A DNA stretch of 62,023 nucleotides from contig JACRCL010000009.1 in NCBI GenBank assembly GCA_016219015.1, forward strand, positions 1 to 62,023, written 5' to 3'. Position 1 is the first letter of the stretch, and each line of letters begins with the position of its first letter. The position numbers and the translations under genes were made by a program. This document shows positions 42,173 through 51,576 of the stretch, piece after piece. Origin of the DNA: Deltaproteobacteria bacterium. GTDB lineage: Bacteria; Desulfobacterota; GWC2-55-46. Below the pieces are notes generated by a model, which made no database searches, was not told the origin of the DNA, and saw only the letters and a program-made list of their open reading frames with translations.

Positions 42173-42192
42173 AGGGCTTTTTCAGCAGCCTG
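42173..42192. repeat. Repeat family B, end fragment
   Basis: CTTTTTCAGCAGCCTG followed by ttaaaa, matching the B right end. Confidence 0.6.
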
Positions 42193-42202
42193 TTAAAATG
42201 CA

Positions 42203-42243
42203 GGAAAGCCTCCCTTCAAAATTCCAAAGGGGGCTTTCCTGCT
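42203..42243 (-). terminator. Possible terminator of the exported-protein gene
   Basis: CAGGAAAGCC...GGCTTTCCTG long stem with inner CCCTTT/AAAGGG pairing, followed on the minus strand by CATTTTAAC. Confidence 0.5.
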
Positions 42244-42294
42244 CCTTGGAAGACAGCCTCTTCGGCCACCCTCCAGGCTAACCGGTTAGGATGG

Positions 42295-42771
42295 TTAGAT
42301 CTCGTACTCTATCTGTACATGCACGACCCTGTTGCTGGCCGGGTCGCCTACCACCACGACGTTCTTCTTAACTGAAGCAAGGCTTGTGAACCCTTCAAGG
42401 GAATTGAGCATCTGGATACCCTCGGGCCCCGTAGACTTGCTGTCGCAGAGGTTGATAGACTTGAAGCAGATCGTTACTGTAGTGTCCTGGTCCGCCCTGA
42501 ACGGGACATCCCTTATCTGCGGGCCAAGAAGCCCAGGCACCTCTGTCCTTACGAGGAACTCCTGCCTCATGGGGTCAAAAGCGGTAAGAGTCCCCGCAAA
42601 GTAGAGGGCTTCACCTGTTATCGGCTGGCCCAGCATACCTTGCGGCTGCTGCATCTGCTGCTGTTGCTGAGGCATCCTGCCGCCCCATGCGCTATAATCC
42701 CTCGCCATTACGCCGGTCACAAGAAGAACCGTGAATAAAGGCGCAAGCGAGAGAGCCTTAAGGACTTTCAT
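42295..42771 (-). CDS. Exported protein of unknown function
   Basis: 158 aa. Signal peptide MKVLKALSLAPLFTVLLVTGVMA, then a Gln-rich low-complexity stretch (MPQQQQQMQQPQG). The remaining ~110 residues are predicted beta-rich (LYFAGTLTAFDPMRQEFLVRTEV ... DTTVTICFKSINLCDSK ... KKNVVVVGDPASNRVVHVQIEYEI), with two Cys that could pair. Resembles small periplasmic metal- or OB-type proteins but I recognise no family. AAGGAGGTG precedes ATG 42771 by 6 nt, a near-perfect Shine-Dalgarno. Confidence 0.75.
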   Translation of the reverse strand: MKVLKALSLAPLFTVLLVTGVMARDYSAWGGRMPQQQQQMQQPQGMLGQPITGEALYFAGTLTAFDPMRQEFLVRTEVPGLLGPQIRDVPFRADQDTTVTICFKSINLCDSKSTGPEGIQMLNSLEGFTSLASVKKNVVVVGDPASNRVVHVQIEYEI

Positions 42772-43050
42772 AAAAAACACCTCCTTGAATTTTTAACTAA
42801 CCGGTTTTCCGCACTAATATAAAAATGCAACCCCCGTGCCACTGGAGCCGTGCCTGAAATCCCTTGGAAAAAGGCCTTTTTAACGCCAGCCCTCGATCGC
42901 CCAAGTATATGATCCTTAGCCGTTTTATTCTAATATTATGTCTTTATCCCGGCCTTTAAAAGACGATCTTTTTGTGTACCCGTCATCTTTAAGCCCCTAT
43001 ATATGGTGTATTATTATTTTTTTTAACACTTTGTATTGTGTATTTTTTCC

Positions 43051-43079
43051 TTTACAAAGCCCGGCAACTTTGTTACGAT
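43051..43079 (+). promoter_or_regulatory. Candidate smc promoter
   Basis: TTTACA (43051-43056), 17 bp, TACGAT (43074-43079). Its position supports the TTG at 43112 as the smc start. The rest of the gap 42772-43050 is AT-rich and holds nothing I recognise. Confidence 0.45.
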
Positions 43080-43111
43080 TTGCAACCAAAACCACTCCAG
43101 GAACCCATGAT

Positions 43112-46100
43112 TTGAAGATAAAAAAACTCTCCATACACGGCTTTAAATCCTTCGTCGATAAGGTCACGCTCCATTTCCCCATGGGCACATCCGGCATAAT
43201 AGGGCCGAACGGGTGCGGCAAAAGCAACATCGTGGACTCGATCAGGTGGGTCCTCGGCGAGCAGAACGCCCGGCACCTGCGCGGCAAGCACATGGAGGAC
43301 ATTATCTTTAACGGGAGCGATTCGAGAAAGCCCCTTGGCATGGCCGAGGTGGTGCTGACCTTCTCGAACGAAGAGGGGCAGGCCCCCGCGCGCTTCGCCA
43401 ACTTTACCGAGATCGAGATATCGAGGAGGCTCTACAGGTCCGGCGAGAGCGAATACTACATAAACAAGGTCCAGTCGAGGCTGCGGGACGTCGTTGACCT
43501 CTTCACCGACACCGGCATAGGCACGAGGGCGTATTCCATAATAGAACAGGGTCAGGTCGGCTGGCTCATAAACGCGAAGCCCGAGGAGCGGAGAGTCATA
43601 CTGGAAGAGGCCGCGGGCATAAACAAGTTCAAGCACAAGAAAGAGGCGGCCCTCCGGAGGCTCGAGTCGACGAAAGAGAACCTCACGCGCGTAAACGACA
43701 TCATAAGCGAGGTCAAAAGGCAGCTCAACTCCCTCAACAGGCAGGCGAAAAAGGCCGAGAGGTACAAGGTGCTGAGGGAGGAGCTGAAGGGCATAGAGCT
43801 GCTGCTATCTTCCCTTGAGCTGAAGAAACTGAAAGACGAGCTCGCATCGTCAGTCAAAAGGCTCGACTCGATAAAGGACGAAGAGCTCGCCCTCACGACC
43901 CAGATAGGGGCGAAGGAAGGCCTCATCGAGGAGATAAAGGCCGAGTACGACAATGTCGAGGGCGAATACAAATCAATACGTGAGCGCGTCTTCGAGCTCG
44001 AAAGGGCCATACAGGACTCGGAGAGAAGCGGCGCGCTCGCGAGGATGCGCATAGACGAGCTAAAGAGGAACGAGGAGCGCCTCGCGATAGAGATAGAAGA
44101 GCTTAAGAAGATGAACGCGGCCTCCTCCGAGCAGGTGCGGGAGCTTAAGGCCGCGCTCACGGAGATAGTCTCCGCGATAGATAACGAGGTGGAGAAGCTG
44201 GAGAGCGACTCCGCCCTGCTCGACGCCATCACGGCGGAGCTAAAGGAGAAGGAAGAGGCGCTCCGGTCCGTTCAGGCACAGTCCCTGAGCCTCTCGACGA
44301 GGCTCGCGGACCTCCGCCACTCGATACAGGCGCTCATCAGGGAAGAAGAAAGCCTGCGCGTAAAGGCCGCGAAGGCCGCGAACCAGAAAGAGGCCGTAAT
44401 CAAGTCGATAGAGTCGAGCGAAGGCCCGGCCCGGTCGTTGAAGGAAAACCTCGCTTCAGCCATAGGCTCGAAAGACGCGAAAGAGGCGGAGCTTAAGGAG
44501 ATAAAAGAGCGCATCGCTTCCCTGGAGTCCGGGCGCGGGACAAGCACGGAGGCCCTTAAGGCCCTTAAGGACGAATACTCGATAGCCGCGGCGCGTCTCA
44601 AGACCCTCGAGGATATGGAACGGAACTTCGAGAGCCTAAAGGGCGGGCCGAGGGCCATAATGCTCAAGGGCGAGAAGGGCGGCATACAGGGCCTGCTTGC
44701 CGACGTGATAGAGGCGAACCCCGGCTATGAGAAGGCCGTGGAGGCCGTGCTCGGCGACAGGCTCCAATATATAATAGTTGAAAGCCACAGGGAAGGCATC
44801 GCCGCGATAGAGTACCTGAAGGCGCACAGCTCCGGCAGGGGCAGCTTCCTCCCGGTAAGGGACGCCCGCGCGGGAAACCCGGTGCCCGTGCAGGCGGGGG
44901 GCTTCGACGACGCCGGCGCAAAGGAGCTCGCGGGCGAGGTAAAGGTAAAGGAAGGCTACCACGCCATAGTGAACTGCCTGCTGGGCGACGCCCTCATCGT
45001 CGAGGACCTCAAGTCGGGCCTCGAACTCTGGAAACGGAACGACGGGATGTACAAGACCCTCGTGACCCCGGAAGGCGAGATGATTGACGCGCAGGGCATC
45101 ATAACCGGCGGCTCTCTTTCGGGCAATGACGCGGGGATACTCCAGAGAAGGGGCGAGATAAAGGCCCTGAAGGCAAGGACGCTCGGCCTCGAAGCGGAGA
45201 TAGAAAAGGCGCAAACTGGGCTCGACGGGATAGAAGTGGGGCTTAAGGCCGCGCTCGCCTCGCTCGACTCGACAAGGGACGCGCTCCATACCGTCCAGAT
45301 AGAGATAGTCAACATGGAGAGCGGGCTTGGAAGAATCGAGGCCGAGTCGGAAAGGCTCTTGAAGGAGAAAGCCGCGCTCGATACGGAATCAGAGGAGTCG
45401 TCAAGGCGTATGGCCGAGATAGCGGCGAAGAAGGCCGCGCTTTCAGCGGAGCGGGAAACCTTAGAGAAGGAACTTGCGGATATCGAAGGCAGGGCCTCGG
45501 CTCTTTCAGGGGAGATATCCGGGCTTGAGCGGAGGAAAGACGCACACCTCGGGGTCGTGACCGAAGGGAAGGTGCGCCTCGCGCAGGCACGGGAGCGGCT
45601 CGACTCGATAAAGAAACAGATAGCCGAGAAGGAAGAGTCCATCGCCGGGCGCGAGACCCGGCTCAAGGTAAAGCAGGAGGAGATAGAGCTCGGCATAGGC
45701 GAGTCCAGAAGCAAGGCATCCGAGCTTGAGGCCATAAAAGAACGGCTCGACTCGCTGCTCCTTGAGGTAGACGGCGTAAAGAAGCAGGAGGTCTCGAAGA
45801 CAGAGGAGCTGAACGCGCTCACCGCCAAAGTCAAGGACGTTGAGGCCGAGCTTAAGGGGTTCAAATCCGAGTTCTCCGAATTGCAAGAGCTTAAGGGCGA
45901 GCTGAGCATAGAGATAAAAGAGGCGGAGCTGTCGGTAGCGCACCTCAAGGAGAGGATAGCCGAGAGGTACGGCTCGGATATCGAGTCTTACAGCGTGGCA
46001 TCAGAAAATGAGAACGGCGAGCACCCCGACATGGATTCCCTCGAAGTCAAAAGGGAGGACCTGAGGGCGCGGATAGCCGAGCTCGGCGAGGTAAGCCTGT

Positions 46101-46672
46101 CCGCCCTTGAAGAGTTCAACGAGCTCGAAAGGAGGCACCAGTTCCTCCTTGACCAGCAGGCCGACCTCACGAAGTCCGTAGAGGCCCTGCACGCGGCCAT
46201 CACGAGGATAAACAGGACCACGCGCGAGAAGTTCAAGACGACCTTCGACGAGGTGAACGAGAAGTTCAAGGAGACCTTCCCGAGGTTCTTTAACGGCGGC
46301 AGGGCCGAGCTGAGGCTCTCCGACGACGGCGACATACTCGAAGCGGGCGTTGAGATAGTGGCGCAGCCGCCGGGCAAGAGGCTTCAGAACATCACGCTCC
46401 TTTCAGGCGGGGAGAAGGCGCTTACGGCCACGTCCCTGATATTCGCCATCTTCCTTATTAAGCCCTCGCCCTTCTGCCTTCTTGACGAGGTAGACGCGCC
46501 TCTGGATGACGCGAACATCGACAGGTTCAACTTCTTCGTCAAAGAGATGGCGAAGAACAGCCAGTTCATGCTGATAACGCATAACAAGAAGACGATGGAG
46601 ATGGCCGACGCGCTCTACGGCATCACGATGGAGGAGCCCGGCGTTTCAAAGGTTATTTCGGTCAAGTTCTGA
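43112..46672 (+). CDS. smc: Chromosome partition protein SMC
   Basis: 1186 aa. Chromosome condensation ATPase. N-terminal head with Walker A GPNGCGKSN (K37) and QNARHLRGKHMEDIIFNGS, two long coiled coils, hinge at about 510-660 (GIQGLLADVIEANPGYEKAVEAVLGDRLQYIIVE; GVITGG-like DAQGIITGGS), C-terminal head with signature LSGGEKALTA and Walker B FCLLDEVDAPLDDANI. TTG start with AGGAA about 9 nt upstream; this gives the standard N-terminus KIKKLSIHGFKSF. Reading further upstream passes through the promoter. No scpA or scpB nearby. Confidence 0.95.
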   Translation: MKIKKLSIHGFKSFVDKVTLHFPMGTSGIIGPNGCGKSNIVDSIRWVLGEQNARHLRGKHMEDIIFNGSDSRKPLGMAEVVLTFSNEEGQAPARFANFTEIEISRRLYRSGESEYYINKVQSRLRDVVDLFTDTGIGTRAYSIIEQGQVGWLINAKPEERRVILEEAAGINKFKHKKEAALRRLESTKENLTRVNDIISEVKRQLNSLNRQAKKAERYKVLREELKGIELLLSSLELKKLKDELASSVKRLDSIKDEELALTTQIGAKEGLIEEIKAEYDNVEGEYKSIRERVFELERAIQDSERSGALARMRIDELKRNEERLAIEIEELKKMNAASSEQVRELKAALTEIVSAIDNEVEKLESDSALLDAITAELKEKEEALRSVQAQSLSLSTRLADLRHSIQALIREEESLRVKAAKAANQKEAVIKSIESSEGPARSLKENLASAIGSKDAKEAELKEIKERIASLESGRGTSTEALKALKDEYSIAAARLKTLEDMERNFESLKGGPRAIMLKGEKGGIQGLLADVIEANPGYEKAVEAVLGDRLQYIIVESHREGIAAIEYLKAHSSGRGSFLPVRDARAGNPVPVQAGGFDDAGAKELAGEVKVKEGYHAIVNCLLGDALIVEDLKSGLELWKRNDGMYKTLVTPEGEMIDAQGIITGGSLSGNDAGILQRRGEIKALKARTLGLEAEIEKAQTGLDGIEVGLKAALASLDSTRDALHTVQIEIVNMESGLGRIEAESERLLKEKAALDTESEESSRRMAEIAAKKAALSAERETLEKELADIEGRASALSGEISGLERRKDAHLGVVTEGKVRLAQARERLDSIKKQIAEKEESIAGRETRLKVKQEEIELGIGESRSKASELEAIKERLDSLLLEVDGVKKQEVSKTEELNALTAKVKDVEAELKGFKSEFSELQELKGELSIEIKEAELSVAHLKERIAERYGSDIESYSVASENENGEHPDMDSLEVKREDLRARIAELGEVSLSALEEFNELERRHQFLLDQQADLTKSVEALHAAITRINRTTREKFKTTFDEVNEKFKETFPRFFNGGRAELRLSDDGDILEAGVEIVAQPPGKRLQNITLLSGGEKALTATSLIFAIFLIKPSPFCLLDEVDAPLDDANIDRFNFFVKEMAKNSQFMLITHNKKTMEMADALYGITMEEPGVSKVISVKF

Positions 46673-46709
46673 CAGTTCATCAACCCTCATCTTGACGGGG
46701 TCCGCGAAA

Positions 46710-47066
46710 ATGCAATTCAACTTTATCCTCGAAGACCTCACCAAAAAGGCCGGCGCCAGGGGCGCGATCATGCTCGACAGCGACGGCGAGATAGTGGCCT
46801 CACACAGCGAAACCCCTTCACTTGATATAGACCTCATAGGCGCGCACCACGGCATAGTCCTCGACATAATCAAGGACGCGTCCACAAGAAGCTCGCTCAC
46901 CGGGGTAAAAACCGTATCGATTACGACCGACAGGAGCAGGCTCGCGATATCGACCCTGAAGGAAGGGTATTACCTCCTTCTGGCGATGGCCCGCTCGACC
47001 CCCATGGGCAAGGCGCTCTTTGAATCAAGGATGGCGGTCGAGAGGCTTGAGGAGGAGATGGGGTAG
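46710..47066 (+). CDS. Roadblock/LC7-domain protein
   Basis: 118 aa. A single roadblock/LC7 fold: FILEDLTKKAGARGAIMLDSDGEIVASH, then a Gly-containing central part and VSITTDRSRLAISTLKEGYYLLLAM. Bacterial members (MglB-like) usually control small Ras-like GTPases, but no mglA-type GTPase gene lies in the window. It begins 37 bp after smc and is probably co-transcribed; a link to chromosome or polarity functions is only suggestion. Confidence 0.85.
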   Translation: MQFNFILEDLTKKAGARGAIMLDSDGEIVASHSETPSLDIDLIGAHHGIVLDIIKDASTRSSLTGVKTVSITTDRSRLAISTLKEGYYLLLAMARSTPMGKALFESRMAVERLEEEMG

Positions 47067-47140
47067 AAGAAGGGCGGAAGATTATTGATAAAAAGCCGGT
47101 GGGCGGTGCCCACCCTACAGGTGGACTTGGGGGACATTAA

Positions 47141-47818
47141 ATGAAACGCGCCGCAAGCATTGAAGCTCTACTTGAGAAATCCAATGTGACTTTCGCTGAA
47201 CTTAAACGCGCCTATGAGGCATCTCTTCACGAGAAGAATGTTCGGGGAGACCTCAAGGTGGATATCAAAAACATTTTCGAGAATCTGCGGTCGTGCTTAG
47301 ACTACTTGGCGCATGATATCTTTGAAACCTGTTGCGCTTCGTCAGTAAAACCTGACCGACTTTATTTCCCAATCCGTCCTACAATGACCGAGTTCAATCA
47401 AGCCGTATCGCACTATCCCGGACTGCAAACAACAAACAAGTCTGTCTACGACGTTTTGGAGGCGGTTCAGCCCTACCACGACCCGTGGCTAGACCATTTC
47501 AATAAGCTCAACAACGAAAATAAGCATCAAGATCTGGTAGAGCAAACCAGAACGGAGTCTCGCCACGTTACTGTCTCAAGCGGTGGAGGCTCAGTGTCCT
47601 GGGGGCCTGGCGTGACTTTTGGTGGGGGTGTGAGAATTAACGGTGTGCCCATCGATCCCAGGACGCAACTTCCGGTTCCAAACAATCAAGTAAGAACAGA
47701 AATAGTCGTTTGGGTGGACTTCCTTTTCAAAGAGAATGGGCTATCTGTACTCCCTTTCATTGAACAGTCGCTGAAGAAAATCGAGCAGATATTTCGTGAT
47801 CTTCAAAAGCACATCTAA
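47141..47818 (+). CDS. Orphan protein of unknown function, atypical base composition
   Basis: 225 aa. N-terminal ~140 residues are helical, with NIFENLRSCLDYLAHDIFE and HFNKLNNENKHQDLVEQ; this arrangement resembles HEPN-like or phage-island proteins but the match is weak. A Gly/Ser-rich middle (SSGGGSVSWGPGVTFGGG) leads into a VWVDFLFKENGLSVLPFI helix region. Lower GC and different codon use than smc or its other neighbours suggest recent acquisition. GGGGGACATTAA gives a Shine-Dalgarno. It ends at a perfect terminator. No function proposed. Confidence 0.75.
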   Translation: MKRAASIEALLEKSNVTFAELKRAYEASLHEKNVRGDLKVDIKNIFENLRSCLDYLAHDIFETCCASSVKPDRLYFPIRPTMTEFNQAVSHYPGLQTTNKSVYDVLEAVQPYHDPWLDHFNKLNNENKHQDLVEQTRTESRHVTVSSGGGSVSWGPGVTFGGGVRINGVPIDPRTQLPVPNNQVRTEIVVWVDFLFKENGLSVLPFIEQSLKKIEQIFRDLQKHI

Positions 47819-47834
47819 TTTTATAGCTCCTTGC

Positions 47835-47866
47835 GGGTTCAGGTTTGTAACCTGAACCCTTTTTTA
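47835..47866 (+). terminator. Terminator made from a family C hairpin (copy 3)
   Basis: GGGTTCAGGTT-TGT-AACCTGAACCC followed by TTTTTT; ideal Rho-independent form for the gene ending at 47818. Confidence 0.85.
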
Positions 47867-47925
47867 ATTTCGTATCACCATTTACGCTGACAATGACTTT
47901 AATTGTAAGAGGATATGCGAATTAC

Positions 47926-47952
47926 CGGGTTCAATTTGTAAAATTGAACCCG
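47926..47952. repeat. Repeat family C hairpin, copy 4
   Basis: CGGGTTCAATTT-gta-AAATTGAACCCG. The central bases differ from other copies in both arms, preserving pairing. Confidence 0.7.
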
Positions 47953-47968
47953 CGAAACACTCTAAAAT

Positions 47969-48445
47969 TTATCCCCCTCCCTTTTCCGCCTTCCTATACT
48001 CCTCCTCAAAGACCCCTACCCTGTGCCGGCCGAGGTAGCAGTGGACGTATATCCTCTTGCCTTTCGATGAAAGGGCGTGCGCGACGGCGGCATTGATCCG
48101 CTCCATGTTGGCGTCGCTCCTCAGGTTAAGAAAGCTCAACGGGAAGTTCAGATACTCTATCCCGTTCTTCCCCGCCGCGTCCCTCTCCACGTCTATTATC
48201 TGCGCCTCCAGCGGCATAGACGGGTCCATGAGGCTTATTATCTCCTGTACCCCCTTCTCCTTCAACCCCGCGACCTCGTCCCTTGAAGGGTAAGGCCCGG
48301 CGATAAGCCCCGGTGCTATCTCCCTTACAGGGCCGCGTATAAGCTGTATCGGCCCTTTGTCTGGACGGAAGACGCTGTAGACCCCGAGGGCGAAAAGGCA
48401 TGCAAAGGCGGCGATAAGGAGCCAGAATTTTTTCTCTGTGTTCAT
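47969..48445 (-). CDS. Membrane-anchored dual-specificity-type phosphatase
   Basis: 158 aa. One N-terminal membrane helix (residues ~7-25, WLLIAAFACLFALGVYSVF) followed by a PTP/DSP domain: EIAPGLIAGPYPSRDEVAGLKEKGVQEIISL, then the CX5R loop HCYLGRHRVG with nucleophile C136 and R142. The domain ends only ~15 residues after the loop, so it is a compact form. Likely removes phosphate from protein or another phosphoester at the periplasmic or cytoplasmic face (topology not certain). Adjacent to the polysaccharide operon, but a B repeat separates them. Confidence 0.8.
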   Translation of the reverse strand: MNTEKKFWLLIAAFACLFALGVYSVFRPDKGPIQLIRGPVREIAPGLIAGPYPSRDEVAGLKEKGVQEIISLMDPSMPLEAQIIDVERDAAGKNGIEYLNFPLSFLNLRSDANMERINAAVAHALSSKGKRIYVHCYLGRHRVGVFEEEYRKAEKGGG

Positions 48446-48460
48446 TCAAGACCTGCTAAA

Positions 48461-48602
48461 AGGTTGCTGAAAAATTCGGAATTTGTTCAGGCTGCTCAAA
48501 AAGCTCCAGATGCGAGGCGTCAGGAGCGAGGAATGAGACGTACTCACCTTTCGTTATGACAAGACGAAGACAACAAAGCAGATGGACTTTTTGAGCAGCC
48601 TG
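48461..48602. repeat. Repeat family B, copy 3 (full)
   Basis: 142 bp, AGGTTGCTGAAAAATTC ... CTTTTTGAGCAGCCTG. Its right border touches the stop codon of the TPR-barrel gene (TAG directly followed by CAGGCTGCT on the minus strand). Confidence 0.85.
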
Positions 48603-50117
48603 CTAAAATAAATAATTGATCCCCGCGCTGTACTCGTCATACCTTGTGCCGGCCGCGCTTTCGAGAGCGGACCTGGTCCACTTGTAGCCCGCCTCCACCG
48701 AAAGGTTCTCCGTTATCCGGCCCAGGAGCCGGGCCTTGAAAGACGATACGTACTCGCTCTGTCTGTTAAAGCTCTGTACGCCGAGAGTCCCGGTGAGGTT
48801 GTATTCAAAAATTTCCTTATAGAAGCCCCCGGCGAGAGTTAAGTATGCGGCTGTCGAGAGTATATGCGGCGGGTTGAAGTATCCGCTCTGGGTCGTTTCA
48901 GAAAACCTGCCGTACTCCGCCGTAAGGCCCGCTATAAGGGACGCGGGCTCGTCGATAAGCCTGTAAGACGCCCCGGCGGCGACACCCCTCCTCGAATTCC
49001 CGTCCGAATAATGGCTCAAGGTCCCGGCAATGCTGAAGGTCGCGTCCCTTACATCATGCAGCAGCGCCACGGTCCCCTCCCGCACCCTTATGTTATTCGC
49101 TATCAGGCGCGCGGTGTCCAGAAGGGGCGCTGAAACATAAGAGGCTATTATTCTGGTGTCCGCATGGGGCCGCCAGTCGAGCGAGATACCGCCTCCGAGA
49201 TACGTACTGCCTGTGCCGTTAGAGCCGGTATCTGTCAATGAAAGCCTCGGGATGAGATATACCCCTTTGTCAAGGCGTATCGTGTCCTTTACCGATAAAG
49301 TCTTAGCGTGCGCGCTCTCCTCGAATCTTTCGGCCTCGAAGATTGACAGGTCGAGGTCGAGCTTATGCCGCGGGCCCGCGTTTAAAAGCGCGCCCGCCCT
49401 GTAGACCCTAAGCGTGTTCGAGTCGGTATCCGAGACCGTCGAAAAACGGAAGCGAAGCGCGGGCCCCTTCGCCTCTTTTATGCTCCTCCGGAGCTTGAGC
49501 GCCTCTTTACCGGGGGCAGTAAACCCGTCGAGCGCGGCAAGGGACTCATCAAGCCTGTCCTGCCAGAAAAGGGTCCTGGCAAGCCCGAGGCGCGCGTCAT
49601 TGTTGCCGGGGTCTTTCGATAGTATCTCCTTATAGGTCCTTATGGCGCCGTCGAGGTCGCCCTTCCATGAAAGAATCCGGGCTATTCCCGCCTCTGCGGC
49701 AACGTAGCCGGGCTTCAACTCCAGTATCTTATTGTATTCGGCTATCGCCTCGTTGTACCTCCCGGCCCAGCTGAGGTTCGAGGCAAGCCCCATCCTCGCG
49801 TCGATATTTCCGGGGTTTTTCCTTATGAGCCCTTCGTAAAGGCCGATGGCCCCGCCGAAGTCCCCGCTCCAGCCGAGCACTGCCGCAAGCTCCGTCCTGA
49901 CCTCGTCCTTCCGGCCTTCCGGCGCGGCCTCAAGCGCCCTTTTGAAGTATTCGGCGGCCTGGCCGAACTGTTTTTCTGATTTCAAGACCCTGCCTTGCTC
50001 GAAGAGCGAAATGAAATCCGCCGCGGGGCTGTCCTGGGCCTGCGCCTTGCGGGGCCGCGCGCATTGGACAGCGCAAAAGGCGAAGATGATAGTCAGGAAG
50101 AATATCAGTTTTTTCAC
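48603..50117 (-). CDS. TPR plus outer-membrane beta-barrel export protein (YaiO-like)
   Basis: 504 aa. Signal peptide (1-27, ending AQAQ), four or five TPR units (~35-215; FGQAAEYFKRALEAAPEG, AAVLGWSGDFGGAIGLYEGLIRKNPGN, YNEAIAEYNKILELKPG), then a ~280-residue beta-barrel of alternating strands ending NYLF with a terminal Phe, the outer-membrane assembly signal. TPR-plus-barrel layout matches exporters such as PgaA, BcsC or YaiO; the barrel size is closest to YaiO. GTG start preceded by GGAGGAG inside the end of the glycosyltransferase gene. It probably lets a polymer pass through the outer membrane. Confidence 0.82.
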   Translation of the reverse strand: MKKLIFFLTIIFAFCAVQCARPRKAQAQDSPAADFISLFEQGRVLKSEKQFGQAAEYFKRALEAAPEGRKDEVRTELAAVLGWSGDFGGAIGLYEGLIRKNPGNIDARMGLASNLSWAGRYNEAIAEYNKILELKPGYVAAEAGIARILSWKGDLDGAIRTYKEILSKDPGNNDARLGLARTLFWQDRLDESLAALDGFTAPGKEALKLRRSIKEAKGPALRFRFSTVSDTDSNTLRVYRAGALLNAGPRHKLDLDLSIFEAERFEESAHAKTLSVKDTIRLDKGVYLIPRLSLTDTGSNGTGSTYLGGGISLDWRPHADTRIIASYVSAPLLDTARLIANNIRVREGTVALLHDVRDATFSIAGTLSHYSDGNSRRGVAAGASYRLIDEPASLIAGLTAEYGRFSETTQSGYFNPPHILSTAAYLTLAGGFYKEIFEYNLTGTLGVQSFNRQSEYVSSFKARLLGRITENLSVEAGYKWTRSALESAAGTRYDEYSAGINYLF

Positions 50118-50120
50118 GGT

Positions 50121-51554
50121 CTACTCCTCCTGGGTGTCTTCAATGGCAGGCTCAAACCCGTGCTTTTTCACGAACTCCCATTTCTTCTCTTTCGCGTAGA
50201 CGAACTTGAATACCGCCAGCGTCCGCCAGTACGACATAAGCTGCCTGTACCCGAAGTTCTCTATCACGCCGTACGCGAGGAGCACGAGCAGGTCCTTGAA
50301 CTTCGGGTACCTCCTGTACGTCAGCTCCTCAAGCAGGATGGCGCCCGTGGAGAAGAATATCCCGACCAGGATGGCCATCGTAAGGAAGAGCATGAAGAAC
50401 TTCGTGTCCACGATCCCGAAAAAGAACGAGGCGGTCACCACGAAGTACCCGAGCACCTCTATCACGGGCCCGAGCAGCTCTATGAAAAGCTGGTACGGGA
50501 GCGCGAAGAAACCGATCCTGCCGTACCTGAATCTAAAGAGCATGTGGCGGTAGATGAATATGGACTCCGCGAGCCCCATGTGCCACCTGCGCCTCTGCCT
50601 TTTGAGCATGGCGAAGTCCCTCGGCGCCTCAGTCCAGCAGATAGGGTCGGGGACGAAATTTATCAGGTACCTCCGGTTAGTGTCGAGGAGGCATTTATGG
50701 AGCCTCACCACAAGCTCCATGTCCTCGGTAACGGTATTGACGCTGTAGCCCCCGGCCGCCTGCACGGTCTTCTTATGGAACATGGAAAACGTGCCCGATA
50801 TTATAAGGAGCGAATTTAGCGCGCTAAGCCCCGCCCTGCCGAAAAGAAAGCTCCGTATGTACTCGACCACCTGCAGCCTTGAAACGCTGTCAACCGGGAG
50901 CTGGACCCTGATTATCCTTCCGTCCTTTATGACGCTGCCGTTCGCTATCCTCACTATGCCGCCGGTCGCCTTCACGTCCGGGTTTTCGACTATCGGCCTC
51001 ATGAGCCTCATTATCGCGTCGCCCTCGAGGACCGAGTCCGCGTCCACTGAGCAGAAGTACGGGGCCCGCGATACGTTAATCCCGGCGTTAAGGGAGTCCG
51101 CCTTGCCGGCGTGCGCCTTGTCAACGACGGTCAGTTTGGGGAACTCGGGGTTGGCGTAAAAGGCGTTCACCCGCGCCGTGGGTATGACCATGCGGTAGAT
51201 TATGTTCACCCGTTTTAATCTGAACTCGTCTACGAGCCTTTTTAAGGTGGAGTCCGTTGAGCCGTCGTTTACGACTATTATCTCGTAGTCGGGGTAATTG
51301 AGGTGGAAGAGAGATTTAACGCTGTCTACTATGTTAGGCTCCTCGTTGTGGGCCGCGAGGAGCACGCTTACCGGAGGGGCGGTCGAGGGGTGTATGGACT
51401 CCTGGTACTTGCCGTAATTGAGCCTCAGCAGGTGGACGACTATGAGCCATACTGCCATGACAAGGAGGACCAGGTAGATGGCGTTGGCCGCGGTGTAATA
51501 CACCAGCACCAGGTAATTGAACCAGCCGATAAACTTTAAAAGGTAGCTTCCCAC
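50121..51554 (-). CDS. Processive family 2 glycosyltransferase, membrane-bound
   Basis: 477 aa. N-terminal membrane segment(s) (~10-45), GT-A catalytic domain with VSVLLAAHNEEPNI, VNDGSTDST, SVDADS (DxD), GTFSMFHKKTV, TED and RQRRRW (the processive Q/RxxRW signature of BcsA/PgaC enzymes), then C-terminal membrane helices (~350-430). Probably polymerises a sugar nucleotide and threads the chain across the inner membrane. GTG start. Sits between a HEAT-repeat protein (22 bp) and the TPR-barrel exporter (3 bp). No PilZ domain or deacetylase is visible. Confidence 0.88.
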   Translation of the reverse strand: MGSYLLKFIGWFNYLVLVYYTAANAIYLVLLVMAVWLIVVHLLRLNYGKYQESIHPSTAPPVSVLLAAHNEEPNIVDSVKSLFHLNYPDYEIIVVNDGSTDSTLKRLVDEFRLKRVNIIYRMVIPTARVNAFYANPEFPKLTVVDKAHAGKADSLNAGINVSRAPYFCSVDADSVLEGDAIMRLMRPIVENPDVKATGGIVRIANGSVIKDGRIIRVQLPVDSVSRLQVVEYIRSFLFGRAGLSALNSLLIISGTFSMFHKKTVQAAGGYSVNTVTEDMELVVRLHKCLLDTNRRYLINFVPDPICWTEAPRDFAMLKRQRRRWHMGLAESIFIYRHMLFRFRYGRIGFFALPYQLFIELLGPVIEVLGYFVVTASFFFGIVDTKFFMLFLTMAILVGIFFSTGAILLEELTYRRYPKFKDLLVLLAYGVIENFGYRQLMSYWRTLAVFKFVYAKEKKWEFVKKHGFEPAIEDTQEE

Positions 51555-51576
51555 TGCTTTTGGGCCCTTACGAGTC

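Noticed and set aside
42938-43111. N-terminal extension of SMC
   Set aside because: It would include the likely promoter, and SMC proteins begin at KIKKLSIHGFKSF.
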